A stretch of DNA of 64,000 bases from Methanococcoides sp. (lineage in GTDB: Archaea; Halobacteriota; Methanosarcinia; Methanosarcinales; Methanosarcinaceae). The DNA is taken from assembly GCA_021108275.1 (NCBI GenBank), contig JAIORD010000031.1:1-64000 (forward strand). Reading direction: 5' to 3'. Positions 37,568 to 46,419 of this stretch are shown here, piece by piece; the stretch's first letter is position 1, and the number at the start of each line of letters is the position of its first letter. The notes below the pieces were generated by a model. That model saw nothing but the letters and a program-made list of their open reading frames with translations. It did no database searches and was not told where the DNA came from. The position numbers were made by a program, and so were the translations under genes.

Positions 37568-38469
37568 GCAGCGACCTCCTCTTCTTCCTTGTAAGGACCA
37601 AATGCCTTACGTGCTGCTACTTCGATCTTTCTGTTCCAGATGATCATAAGTAACACCAAAATTACCCCTGCTGCAACTGAAAGCCATCCCATTGTGAGAC
37701 TGGTAGCAGGGTTAAAAACAGCTGTTACCCAACCGCTTAAGAAAACGGTCATACCGAATGCAAGACCGGTTACTGGGCCTCCGAACTTTGCACAGAACCA
37801 TGAATTGTCGATACCATTACGAAGACCAGATTCTGCTTTCCTTACAATGTTACCGGAATTTGCAGCATTGAGACCTGATCCGAACTCAACGTTCTGGAAT
37901 TCACGCTCTGCACCATAATGAACATCACCAGTGGATGAACCGATAGCTCCGACAGTGATTCCCCAAATGAACGCAAGAAGCGTAAGTGGGAAAGGATGTG
38001 CAAGAACGGCCACCATGATGTATGATACAACAAGGATACAGAATGTTGTAATGAATGCATATCCCATCATCACTGGCGTATGTGATCTGAGAATATCAAG
38101 GTAGATTGGTTGTCTGAAACGTTTCTGACTTGCGGTACGGCCCATGTAAGCCGTAATACAATATGTTCCGTGTACTGCGGTAGCAACAAGTGCACCAATA
38201 GCGATAGCAAAGATCACAGACAGACTTGCGGTCATCAATACAGATGCCACGGTTCCGCCAATAGCACAGATCAATGCATTCGATGGTGGTTCACCAGAAA
38301 TTGCTTTGTTGTAGATCCTATGTGGATACATCATTTGGGGAGCTAGCTGTACTTGTGAATTTGGGTTACTCTGAGATCCGACATCAGATTCGAGATCCTC
38401 AGTTGTGCCAGCAATAGTTGCGGCAGCGCCCATAAGTGCTAGAACACCCATGCCCATGAGTGGTTCCAT
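37564..38469 (-). CDS. mtrE: Methyltransferase subunit MtrE
   Basis: 301 residues, the first gene of the mtrEDCBAFGH operon. Six or more membrane helices with a large cytoplasmic loop carrying the conserved GDVHYGAEREFQNVEFGSGL. MtrE is the subunit thought to hold the Na+ site. GGAGG (GAAGGAGGAAAATAAATG) lies directly before the start. Confidence 0.96.
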   Translation of the reverse strand: MEPLMGMGVLALMGAAATIAGTTEDLESDVGSQSNPNSQVQLAPQMMYPHRIYNKAISGEPPSNALICAIGGTVASVLMTASLSVIFAIAIGALVATAVHGTYCITAYMGRTASQKRFRQPIYLDILRSHTPVMMGYAFITTFCILVVSYIMVAVLAHPFPLTLLAFIWGITVGAIGSSTGDVHYGAEREFQNVEFGSGLNAANSGNIVRKAESGLRNGIDNSWFCAKFGGPVTGLAFGMTVFLSGWVTAVFNPATSLTMGWLSVAAGVILVLLMIIWNRKIEVAARKAFGPYKEEEEVAA

Positions 38470-38655
38470 TTATTTTCCTCCTTCGTAGTTCTAAATCAAT
38501 AATATAAGTGCGAATAATATACACTATCTTCGATATTTTAGCCACATATTACGTAAATATGGCATAGACTAACGTAAGATGGTCAGCATTATCTAAAATC
38601 ATTCATAAACCTTTCGGAACTTTTCTGGAAAAAAAGGGTTCTGCAAGAATTATTC
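38470..38655 (-). promoter_or_regulatory. mtr operon promoter region
   Basis: 186 bases between the mtr operon and the gene at 38656. On the minus strand a TATA-like CTTATATTATTG sits about 30-45 bases before mtrE. Farther upstream TTACGT occurs twice, and ATATTACGTAAATAT (38546-38560) is a near-palindrome. These are candidate control sites only. Confidence 0.4.
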
Positions 38656-39042
38656 TCATTCTCGCCTGTCGAACCTTAAGATATAAATATCAGGACGTGG
38701 CTGCTTGCCGCTCCCTCTGCCAAAATCCATGTAACAATTGCTACAAAGCATACGTGCATTTATCGATGCAATTTCAGAAGTTCCAGGAATAAGGCGGACA
38801 AAAAGGAAAGAAGGGTCGATCTCAAGGGATGTGACCGTTTCAGTAAAGTATTTGAGGATATGCTCTTCGAAGACCTCCAGATCATCCAGTTGGAGCCCAC
38901 GCGTGTTTATTGTGATACCACCACATCCACAGGGAAGGGCAAAGGCATCCATTTCGATCAGAAAGACAGGTATACCCAAAAGTTCCCGAAGTTTGTTCTC
39001 CAATGCTCCATGTGCTTTCAGCATATCTTGTATAATAGTCAT
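38656..39042 (-). CDS. Hypothetical protein with CGCG and CSNC motifs, downstream of the U32 gene
   Basis: 128 residues. CGCGG near residue 38 and CSNC near 100, with Asn/Arg between, could form a metal site. It is translated from an ATG overlapping the stop of the U32-family gene by 4 bases, so it is coupled to that gene. The N-terminus (HGALENKLRELLGIPVFLIEM) is helical. I do not recognise the family. Because its upstream partner is frameshifted, its expression may be affected. Confidence 0.65.
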   Translation of the reverse strand: MTIIQDMLKAHGALENKLRELLGIPVFLIEMDAFALPCGCGGITINTRGLQLDDLEVFEEHILKYFTETVTSLEIDPSFLFVRLIPGTSEIASINARMLCSNCYMDFGRGSGKQPRPDIYILRFDRRE

Positions 39043-40012
39043 GTTCTATCTCCTGATGATCCCAATGGTATCATACGACGTCCGTCCTCATCCTGAGAAT
39101 ATACCCGAATGATCTTCTCAGCAAGGCGCTTACAATATCCACACTTGTGGCAGACCTTATCGCATCTTTTCCATTGCTCTATGGCCCCGTTCAGCTCATT
39201 GTTAGGGATAAAGAAATGGTCCTTCAGGTCCTTTATACTATCCAACAGGTCAATAAGATTGCCTTCATAGCTCTCGTTAGCGTAAGCATCTACGGCACTA
39301 AGGATCCAGTTGATGAACTGCGTCCTGCCACCAATCTTGAATGTGTCCGTGATATGGCGATATTCCTTAAGGTCCTCCGGCCTGATCCAGGGCGATTTTA
39401 TGAGCTGTTGCGAATCATTGATCCTCAAGGACAGGCACTTGAAGTAGTAATAATCATCAAGCACATTCGGCTTTGGCCCCGGACCATTGGCATGTGAGAA
39501 GAAATTGAAGTGAGCATACCTGAAGGGGCACTGATACAAACAGGCCTCGTTTACAAGCAGCTTCAGATCGCATGATACTGCGTCCCGTATCGCTTCCAGT
39601 TTATCGAATTGCCTATTCACTGCAGGATCGATGACTATCGTAGTTGCTCCAAGTTGTTCATAGAACTCGGCCTTCTGCGGAGAATCCACAAAAGAGAGTA
39701 CCGAGACCACCACATCCATATCATAATCCTTTGCGAGCATTTCCACAAAAAGGGGATCTGCAACAGTGATCGAATCTATCCCGATGCCGTTCAACTTATC
39801 GAAATACCAATCGATGGTTCGGTAACCTTCCGGCGTAAGTTGCTGTCCGCCCATGCAGGAGCTGTTAAGGACGATCTCCATCTTCACGCCCCTATCATGT
39901 GCGTACTCCGTCTGTATAGCGATCTCCTCAAGCTTCGGCGCACTCAGGTTGGTCCTGAAAGCAGGTCTTCAAGTCCTTCAAGATGACCTACATGTGGTAC
40001 ATACAGCTTCAT
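39039..40012 (-). pseudogene. U32-family peptidase-like gene with frameshift near its 5' end
   Basis: The main frame (39039-39887, 282 residues if started at the ATG) has the U32 hallmarks: NSSCMGGQQLTPEGY, NEACLYQCPFRYAHFNF and a C-terminal CHKCGYCKRL. It is missing its true start. The same frame is open upstream as PAFRTNLSAPKLEEIA, which is the usual residues ~20-35 of such proteins, but hits a stop before any ATG. The first residues, MKLYVPHVGHLEGLEDLL, lie in another frame from the ATG at 40010-40012. A shift of one base near 39965 joins them. This is a real frameshift, a programmed one or a sequencing error. Confidence 0.7.
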
Positions 40013-40104
40013 TGAAACCATCTATCAGGTAAATTTAGATAAGGATTTTGGTTTGTTGCACCAGACCAAAATAGTTATTAGAGGCTATTTTAGTTCTAAT
40101 CAAT

Positions 40105-40914
40105 ATGATAATAGGTGCATCTTCCTTTGCAGGCGGTCTTAAAGAGCTGGACCAGCATGTCAGATCCGTCGAGTTATATATGCCAAAACTTGGAGTGTAT
40201 GAAGGAAACTACCTTCAGAAAGACAGGTTAGAACAGATCCTCGACGAACTGTCCACATGCGATCTTGATACATCCATGCATGCACATTATTTTGCAGACG
40301 TTCCAACATATCCAAAGGCCCTTGTAGTTGATACTGCATCCATGGGACCCATTCACTTCAAGCTGATGGAAGAATGCATAGCCCTTGCAGGAAAGCTCGA
40401 AACAAAAGCAGTAGTCATCCATCCCGGCAGAGTTGGCGATGACAGACAAAGGTCCCTTGACAGAATGACAGACAATCTGAAAAGACTTGCAGCTTTTGCG
40501 TCAGAGAACAATGTCATGTTAGGACTCGAGAACAAAGAGGCAACCGACCCCGGCAATCTCTGTTGTGAAGCTGAGGAACTGCTCAAAGTGGTCAATGAAG
40601 TGGATTCTTCGAACCTTGGGGTGACATTTGACATCGGTCATGCGAACCTGACCTGCGGCGGAGACCGCGAGAAACTGAACGAGTTCATAAGGACAGTATC
40701 AGAACAAGTGATACATGTGCATCTGCATGACAATTACGGAAAATGGACCTCCAATTACGATGGAGATGAGCACATGGCACCCGGAACCGGCACGATCGAT
40801 TATTCAGTGCTTAATTCACTTAAAGGTTACAAAGGGATCTTCAATCTGGAAGTTTTTTCCATCGAAGATGTCCTTGCGGGAAAAGAGATGATCAGAGAAC
40901 ATATCAGCCTTTGA
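40105..40914 (+). CDS. Xylose isomerase-like TIM-barrel protein
   Basis: 269 residues of the AP-endonuclease-2/sugar isomerase superfamily. Metal-site residues are visible in AVVIHPGRVG, LGLENKEAT, VTFDIGHANL, IHVHLHDNYG and FNLEVFS. It starts MIIGASSFAGGL. Such proteins in methanogens are sugar phosphate isomerases/epimerases or cofactor enzymes; substrate unknown. It diverges from the U32 gene. Confidence 0.85.
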   Translation: MIIGASSFAGGLKELDQHVRSVELYMPKLGVYEGNYLQKDRLEQILDELSTCDLDTSMHAHYFADVPTYPKALVVDTASMGPIHFKLMEECIALAGKLETKAVVIHPGRVGDDRQRSLDRMTDNLKRLAAFASENNVMLGLENKEATDPGNLCCEAEELLKVVNEVDSSNLGVTFDIGHANLTCGGDREKLNEFIRTVSEQVIHVHLHDNYGKWTSNYDGDEHMAPGTGTIDYSVLNSLKGYKGIFNLEVFSIEDVLAGKEMIREHISL

Positions 40915-40927
40915 CCAACATTTTTAA

Positions 40928-41338
40928 TTATAACCGAAATTCCGGCGGAACGACCAGAACAAGTATTGGTGACATCTGAAGGACCTTCAGTGTCACAGAA
41001 CCCATTATCTGTTTAATTCCAGTGTGACCACGAGTTCCTATAACGATCCTGTCGACATTGTGCTTCTTTGCGGTCTTTACGATCATTTCTGCGGCATGGC
41101 CATCAACTATCTCCGATATGATGTTCTGCTCATTACACCCTCTTTTGAGAAGTTCTTCCCTTACGCTATTGATAACGTGCTCAGCGCCATTCTCACGCCA
41201 CGTTTTCCTCCCAAGCCCCTTGTCTTCGACCACATGAACGATTATGACCTCAGAATCGTGTTTGCTTGCGATCTGACCTGCAACCATTGCAGCGTTTTCC
41301 GAATATCCTGACCCGTCAGTGGGAAGTAATATTTTCAT
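40928..41338 (-). CDS. Universal stress protein (UspA family)
   Basis: 136 residues, single Usp domain. ILLPTDGSGYSENA is the N-terminal nucleotide-binding strand; the ATP-binding motif G-x2-G-x9-G-[ST] appears as GTRGHTGIKQIMGSVT. The protein ends ILVLVVPP. Role in stress response; partner unknown. It converges with the TIM-barrel gene, 14 bases apart. Confidence 0.92.
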   Translation of the reverse strand: MKILLPTDGSGYSENAAMVAGQIASKHDSEVIIVHVVEDKGLGRKTWRENGAEHVINSVREELLKRGCNEQNIISEIVDGHAAEMIVKTAKKHNVDRIVIGTRGHTGIKQIMGSVTLKVLQMSPILVLVVPPEFRL

Positions 41339-41496
41339 ATAATTTTTGGTTACTTTTTAAGTGTATTAAAGCTATTGGAGATCGACCTTTAGCAAATTTA
41401 TTCTAGATTTATTCAGAAATTGATCAAAAACGAAAAAGACAAAGACAAAAATAGAACATCATAATAAAAATGGAGGAAAGAGGAGCCTTTATCCCT

Positions 41497-42012
41497 TCAT
41501 CCCCTCTGGACTGTTTCGAGATGACCTGCCACAATATCATCCAGACCCATTACAACATTTCCATTAGAGATGGTATAAGGAATGTTCTCTTTCGGATATG
41601 CCACACATGATCCCTGTATGCCTTCTCCGTTATTAGCATCAAAGGTAGTTCTGCATGAATCGCAGACAAGCACATCCTTGTCAAGGGAAAAACCAATTGA
41701 GCCACATGGCGGACAAACGTTCGATCTGACTATTATGTCGTCACCTAGCTTATAGGCCATAACTGCGATCTCACCTGTTTCGGTATTTACCTTGAAATGA
41801 GTGTTCACGTTCTCCTCGATCGCCTGGACAGGGATCGTAACAATATTGCCCGATACTTCCGGATCTATCCACGTTGCTGCAATAGGTTTAACGGCAAATT
41901 CCACAACAGGTTCAACAGCAGCTTCTGCCTGTGTATCATTTTCAAGACATCCGGGTACGAACGCAACCGCGATCATTATCAACAGTATGGTCCCTATTAA
42001 TTTTGAATTCAT
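41497..42012 (-). CDS. DUF2318-like lipoprotein
   Basis: 171 residues with a lipoprotein signal: a hydrophobic stretch and a lipobox VPGC near residue 22. The mature part has CPPC and CDSC pairs (NVCPPCGSIGFSLDK, VLVCDSCRTTFD), then a SCVAYP. This matches DUF2318-type periplasmic Cys proteins linked to iron uptake. It lies 6 bases after a MacB-type ABC ATPase, the last gene of a three-gene unit with the permease. Probable role: ferrous iron or copper handling at the membrane, inferred from context. Confidence 0.75.
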   Translation of the reverse strand: MNSKLIGTILLIMIAVAFVPGCLENDTQAEAAVEPVVEFAVKPIAATWIDPEVSGNIVTIPVQAIEENVNTHFKVNTETGEIAVMAYKLGDDIIVRSNVCPPCGSIGFSLDKDVLVCDSCRTTFDANNGEGIQGSCVAYPKENIPYTISNGNVVMGLDDIVAGHLETVQRG

Positions 42013-42018
42013 TTTATA

Positions 42019-42681
42019 TCATTCCTTTATTTTTCCATCTTGTAAGTTGATGATCCTGTCCGACATTCTGGCAAGTTCGTGATTGTGCGTTATCATGACC
42101 ACTGTCATATCGTCCTTCAGGGAATTGAGAAGGGAGATTATCCTCTCCCCTGTTTCTTTATCCAGTGCTCCTGTGGGTTCATCCGCAAGCAGTATTTTAG
42201 GACTCATGACCAATGCCCTTGCGATAGCAACTCTTTGTTGTTCCCCCCCACTGAGCTCAGAGGGTTTATGGTCCAAACGGTGGGAAAGCTCCACTCTTTC
42301 AAGGGCATCAAGGGCTGCACTATGACCTTTATCCCCTGCAAAAACAAGAGGCAAGGCAACATTCTCGTATGCGGTAAGAGAGGGGATCAGATGGAATTGC
42401 TGGAACACGAAACCCACAGTCCTACGCCTATAATCGACCATCTCTTTCCGGGATATTGTAGTGATATCATCCCCGTCTATGAGAATGGACCCGCCTGTGG
42501 GTCTGTCCAGCATGCCTATCAAGTTCATCAGGGTAGTTTTACCGGACCCGGATTGCCCCATGATGGACACAAACTCCCCATTTTCAATGTCCATATCGAT
42601 GCCATGCAGCACCTCAACATCATTAGGTCCTATTTTGTAGCTCTTTTTCAATCCACTTGCATGGATCAGTCCGTTAGACAC
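42019..42681 (-). CDS. ABC transporter ATP-binding protein (MacB-type)
   Basis: 220 residues. All ABC motifs present: Walker A GQSGSGKTTLMN, Q-loop FVFQQFHLIP, signature LSGGEQQRVAIARAL, Walker B ILLADEPTGALD, and a switch His (MITHNHELA). It is the short MacB/LolD type that drives mechanotransmission rather than import. Its start overlaps the permease gene by 8 bases. Confidence 0.92.
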   Translation of the reverse strand: MSNGLIHASGLKKSYKIGPNDVEVLHGIDMDIENGEFVSIMGQSGSGKTTLMNLIGMLDRPTGGSILIDGDDITTISRKEMVDYRRRTVGFVFQQFHLIPSLTAYENVALPLVFAGDKGHSAALDALERVELSHRLDHKPSELSGGEQQRVAIARALVMSPKILLADEPTGALDKETGERIISLLNSLKDDMTVVMITHNHELARMSDRIINLQDGKIKE

Positions 42682-43843
42682 TCCTTAACACCTCCGCAGG
42701 ATCAATACTCAATGCCCGTTTTGCCGGGATTATGGATGCGACAATTCCCACCAGCACAGCCATACCGGAGACCAGAGGCAACAGTTCCCACATTGGGAAA
42801 GGTTCAGCAAAGCCCAGTAAAGGGGCAATTAGGTAAGATAGCAAAGTTCCGGTCCCAAATCCAATGCTGCCCCCGATCGTTCCGATCAATGCTCCTTCAA
42901 GGAACAACATTGATATGACCTGATGATCGCTTGCGCCAATTGCACGCATGATCCCGATCTCCCTTATCTTTTCGTTCACAGATGCAAGCATGGTAGAGGC
43001 AACTGTAAGGGTACTTACAAGCAGGGTTATGATAGAGATCGCCATTGCAGACGTTTGAGTATGCTTGATCATGGCCATCTCACTCTGAACGATCTGACTC
43101 ATTGCCCTGGCTTCCACGTCAGGCAGGGCGCCTTCTATCTGGAGGCTCATTTCGGACACAGGACAGTCATTACAAAGGGCACGGACATCAATGCTGCTGA
43201 CCTTCCCCTCTTTATCAAGAAGGGTCTGAGAAACAGAGAGGGGCATTATTATGTAGCCGTCTTCCTCCCCACCCGTGCTCTCAACAATACCGACCACTTC
43301 AAATTCCATGTCAACGCCATTCCCTTCAAGGGTAATGGCCGAGCCAACATCCAAACCCAGTGGTTTTGCTATGTCCGAACCAAGCATCACTTCCGTTCCA
43401 TTGGGGTCAGATAGCCATTCCCCATTTACTTTCCACCACGACCTGAGATTTTGTTCCTGCTCCACATCAACCCCCATTACTATGACATTTTCGTGTCCAA
43501 GTCCTACAACACCATACAAACGAGGTGCCACCACCCCCAGATTCGCACTGTTCTCGATATCATATATTCCGGGAATATCAGACTCCAATATGTAGTTATC
43601 ACCAGTGGATATCGACCCGAGGGATGTCGAACCTGCTATCAAGGGTATCGAATTTGTCTGCGGCCTTACGATGATATTAGCACCGAAATTGTTCGATTCT
43701 TCGTAAAGGCTTTCAGTTGCAGCAGAAAACGTTGTAACAACCGCAACCATAGCGGATGCTGCAACAATGATCCCCAGGACTGCGATCGCAAGTTTAGCTT
43801 TCCTGCGGAAAACATCTTTTAAAACAACAGAATATAAGCGCAT
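42674..43843 (-). CDS. MacB-type ABC permease
   Basis: 389 residues. The N-terminal helix (RKAKLAIAVLGIIVAASAMVAVV) is followed by a large extracellular domain (residues ~45-265) with CNDC, then three membrane helices with the FtsX/MacB motif VNEKIREIGIMRAIGAS. It ends PAKRALSIDPAEVLRS. Together with the ATPase and the DUF2318 lipoprotein it forms one unit, likely for metal-related export or surface chemistry. Confidence 0.9.
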   Translation of the reverse strand: MRLYSVVLKDVFRRKAKLAIAVLGIIVAASAMVAVVTTFSAATESLYEESNNFGANIIVRPQTNSIPLIAGSTSLGSISTGDNYILESDIPGIYDIENSANLGVVAPRLYGVVGLGHENVIVMGVDVEQEQNLRSWWKVNGEWLSDPNGTEVMLGSDIAKPLGLDVGSAITLEGNGVDMEFEVVGIVESTGGEEDGYIIMPLSVSQTLLDKEGKVSSIDVRALCNDCPVSEMSLQIEGALPDVEARAMSQIVQSEMAMIKHTQTSAMAISIITLLVSTLTVASTMLASVNEKIREIGIMRAIGASDHQVISMLFLEGALIGTIGGSIGFGTGTLLSYLIAPLLGFAEPFPMWELLPLVSGMAVLVGIVASIIPAKRALSIDPAEVLRSV

Positions 43844-44153
43844 AAAAATATATTGAGAAGATAGCTACATTAATGCAAGTTACGCGGTAAATATGGCCCC
43901 TAATTAAAGCTCTCACATTTGAGAGAATTATATGATCATGACGATCTTTTTGGATCGAGTCATTTCAACAACAGCACAGCTTTCACCCCTTTTCAGAAAT
44001 GAGTATTGGATTAATATATCCAACTTACTTCTGAAATAATATTATTACAAAAAATAATACATTTACTATTAAATATTTATTTAAAGTAGAAGAAGTATGA
44101 CCATCTGCAAATGATTAGTTCCTTAAAAGAAGGAACATCTGGCAGGTGGCAAC
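43844..44153. other. Intergenic region with promoter for the interrupted gene
   Basis: 310 bases. AT-rich around 44050-44095 (ctattaaatatttatttaaag), a good TATA region for the gene at 44154, which is preceded by AGGTGG. No other gene seen. Confidence 0.45.
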
Positions 44154-44387
44154 ATGAAAAACGATGTCTTTTCGCTCCAAAAGAATGCACAGGGCCTAAG
44201 AACGAAGCTAGCTGCATTCTCCCATAGTGTGCTCTTGAAAAGGCCAATAAGATTCATCACACAATCAGCAGGAGACCCCTTGAGTCAGCTGGGAGAGGAA
44301 TGCGTCACTTTATCAGCTCTTGTCATGTTCTTATACCTCGTTTACTTCTGTTTAGACGTTACGCATATTACCTATACCGCGTAATAT

Positions 44388-45506
44388 ATGAATGTGGATA
44401 GAACCATCAAATTGAAACTGGACATGTCTGACGAAGGCAAAGAAAATCTCAAGCAAACAGTTGTGCTTTTCAACCAAGTTTTCAACGAGGTTGCTGAATA
44501 TGGTTTCAACAACCATACTCATAGCAAGGTATCTATCCATCATGCTACTTACAAAGACATTCGGAAACGACACCCTGAACTGCCGTCTTCGTTGGTCCAG
44601 GGTGCAAGAGACGTTGCATGCGAAGCTCTCAAAGGCGTTAAATTGAAAAGGCTTCCATCGAGCCATCCACATTCGGCAATTCGTTACAACAAAAGAGTTA
44701 TCCGTATTGTTTTCGAACACGGTTTTGCTACTGTTGCATCCATCCACGGCCGAGTAGATATATCTTTCAATATACCTGAATACTACAAACAATACATTGG
44801 ATGGAAAATTAGGAGTTCAGCTCTTAATTATAATCACCTGCAGGATGTGTTCTATTTGCACGTAACACTTCGTGTCGAATCTCCTAAACCGGTTGGCAAT
44901 ACTGTTCTTGGTATCGACCGAGGGATTGTCAATGTCGCGGTTTGTTCTAATAATGTCTTTTTCAATACGAGCAGCATCAAAAATACAAGAGCTAAATATG
45001 CATATCTGAGGAAGGAACTCCAGTCCAAAGGCACCAAATCTGCTAAACGTCTTCTTAAGAAGATCAGCAGAAAGGAAAGACGGTTTGTGACGGATGTTAA
45101 CCATTGTATTGCCAAAGATATTGTCAATATGCCCTTTGATGTGATTGCTCTTGAAGACTTGACTAGCATTCGCGTTCAGAAACGCAGAGGTAAGAACTTT
45201 AACAGGAAACTCAACAATTGGAGTTTCTATCAACTTGAACAATTTATCCGCTACAAAGCCGAAGCTGTGGCTAAACAAGTTGTTTCGGTTGACCCCAGAT
45301 ATTCCAGTCAAAAATGTTCCAAATGTGGACACATTTACAAAGGGAATCGGGATGGAAGTTCTTACCGTTGTCGTAATTGTGGATTTCAGATACATGCTGA
45401 TCTCAATGCTGCTCGAAACATAGCTCAGGCAGGTATATCTTGTCTGAGTAAGCTGACTGTCAACCAGCGAAATGTAGGGTTGAAAGTTGCACAAGATGCA
45501 ACTTAA
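44388..45506 (+). CDS. tnpB: RNA-guided nuclease TnpB (intact)
   Basis: 372 residues, a full-length TnpB. The RuvC catalytic acids are seen in GIDRGIVNVAVC (Asp), VIALEDLTSIRVQKRRG (Glu) and CGFQIHADLNAARNIAQ (Asp). The zinc ribbon is CSKCGH and CRNCGF. The N-terminal part holds HPELPSSLVQGARDVACEALKG of the helical RNA-binding domain. TnpB cuts DNA next to a target-adjacent motif using a guide from its own 3' end. No lesions are seen, so it is probably active. No TnpA in the window; it would need one in trans to move. Confidence 0.92.
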   Translation: MNVDRTIKLKLDMSDEGKENLKQTVVLFNQVFNEVAEYGFNNHTHSKVSIHHATYKDIRKRHPELPSSLVQGARDVACEALKGVKLKRLPSSHPHSAIRYNKRVIRIVFEHGFATVASIHGRVDISFNIPEYYKQYIGWKIRSSALNYNHLQDVFYLHVTLRVESPKPVGNTVLGIDRGIVNVAVCSNNVFFNTSSIKNTRAKYAYLRKELQSKGTKSAKRLLKKISRKERRFVTDVNHCIAKDIVNMPFDVIALEDLTSIRVQKRRGKNFNRKLNNWSFYQLEQFIRYKAEAVAKQVVSVDPRYSSQKCSKCGHIYKGNRDGSSYRCRNCGFQIHADLNAARNIAQAGISCLSKLTVNQRNVGLKVAQDAT

Positions 45507-45549
45507 TGATTCACTTACAAACCCTTTCCTTCAGGCAGGGGTAGTTGAC
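45400..45549 (+). ncRNA. Predicted omega RNA (3' end of tnpB)
   Basis: In this family the guide RNA spans the 3' end of tnpB and the right end. Here the hairpin CCCTTTCC-TTCA-GGCAGGGG (45522-45541, one mismatch) followed by TAGTTGAC marks the end, and the guide would be the bases after 45549, beginning ACGCAATAATGATGTA. The 5' boundary given is arbitrary. The call follows from known omega RNA architecture plus the visible hairpin. Confidence 0.5.
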
Positions 45550-45637
45550 ACGCAATAATGATGTATATATACAGTTCTCTGTCATCGGCATCTTTGTGAT
45601 CTTGGGTGCAGTGTTCGCATCTGCATATTTTTTATAA

Positions 45638-45727
45638 ACCGAAAATAAACAAACTCCGGCATTCACCTTTCCCTCAGCACTGCTCGCAATAGCATTACTC
45701 GCAACATACAACAGAAACAGGAAATAA
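45638..45727 (+). pseudogene. Remnant of a PGF-CTERM-like surface protein C-terminus
   Basis: In the same frame just after the TAA of the split gene, 29 codons read TENKQTPAFTFPS, then a hydrophobic ALLAIALLATY and a basic NRNRK and stop. This is the pattern of an archaeal PGF-CTERM sorting signal (TPGF, hydrophobic helix, Arg/Lys tail), compare TPGFEAIFAIIGLLSIAY in the protein ending at 52177. It has no start or body. Either a nonsense mutation cut it off from the gene in front, or it is a separate fragment. Confidence 0.45.
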
Positions 45728-45787
45728 TGAATTCCCATTAGAATATTATAAATAAGTAAAGCAGAACTATGTATGAGGAGTCAAAAT

Positions 45788-46198
45788 ATGGATTGTCTGT
45801 TCTGCGATATAATAAAGGGAAAAATCCCATCCCACAAGATCTATGAAGACGAGGAGACCTATGCTTTCCTTGACATTAACCCCTGTTCCAGAGGGCATAC
45901 CGTAGTTGTCCCAAAAAAGCACTACGACAGCTTTACCGACATGCCAACGGAAGATGCCGGCTCACTTTTTGCCACCGTGAAGATGCTAACAGGGATGTTA
46001 GAGGATGCAATGTCAGCGGACGGCTCGAACGTCGGTCTCAATAACAAGGCTGCTGCCGGTCAGTTAGTGCCACATGTGCATGTCCACATCATTCCGAGAA
46101 TGGACGGGGATAATGGCGGTTCAATGCATTCGATAGTAGCTGTGAGTGGTGCAGGGAACGATCTGGAAGAGTTGGCTGAGAGTTTGAGGGTTGATTGA
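45788..46198 (+). CDS. HIT-family hydrolase
   Basis: 136 residues from the ATG at 45788, with AGGAGTC in front. The histidine triad HVHVHIIPR is near the end, and CLFCDIIKGKIPSHKIYEDE is the usual N-terminus with a zinc-binding CxxC. The family cleaves nucleotide phosphoramidates or dinucleotide polyphosphates. A TATA-like TTATAAATA lies near 45750. Confidence 0.93.
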   Translation: MDCLFCDIIKGKIPSHKIYEDEETYAFLDINPCSRGHTVVVPKKHYDSFTDMPTEDAGSLFATVKMLTGMLEDAMSADGSNVGLNNKAAAGQLVPHVHVHIIPRMDGDNGGSMHSIVAVSGAGNDLEELAESLRVD

Positions 46199-46419
46199 GG
46201 GAGTAATCCTCATTTTTTTGCTTTTCATTGGACTTATTTTGTTAATTCAAAGACAATTATCTTTCTACTATACTTGTTTCTGTCAAGGCCATCTCTTATT
46301 TGATGACCTCGATAATTCAATTCACCAGAATACTTCACAGAACCGTTTCCTAATTGTTGGAACAAATGCAGTGATTTGCCATTGTAGTACAAACCACCAA
46401 AAAGAATGAAATGTAGAAC

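Larger units (their letters stand above)
44363..45549 (+). mobile_element. IS1341-type (TnpB-only) IS200/IS605 element
   Basis: About 1187 bases between the target tetramer TTAC (44359-44362) and the flank ACGCAATAATG. The left end has overlapping inverted repeats (ATATTAC at 44365-44371 and GTAATAT at 44381-44387; TTACGC at 44359-44364 and GCGTAA at 44379-44384). The right end has a hairpin at 45522-45541 followed by TAGTTGAC. There is no tnpA and no target duplication, as expected for the family. The ends are inferred from the in-frame reconstruction of the broken gene and could be off by a base or two. Confidence 0.7.
44154..45637 (+). pseudogene. Small membrane-protein gene split by the TnpB element
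   Basis: The 5' piece is 44154-44362 (ATG with AGGTGG six bases before it). The 3' piece is 45550-45637. Removing 44363-45549 gives 297 bases with one open frame of 98 residues. The rejoined codons read GAC GTT ACA CGC AAT AAT, and the protein then has two membrane helices (TLSALVMFLYLVYFCLDV and VYIQFSVIGIFVILGAVFAS). The element is therefore a recent insertion that broke a working gene. The family of the gene is unknown. As it stands the first piece encodes about 70 residues plus a short tail from the element. Confidence 0.75.
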
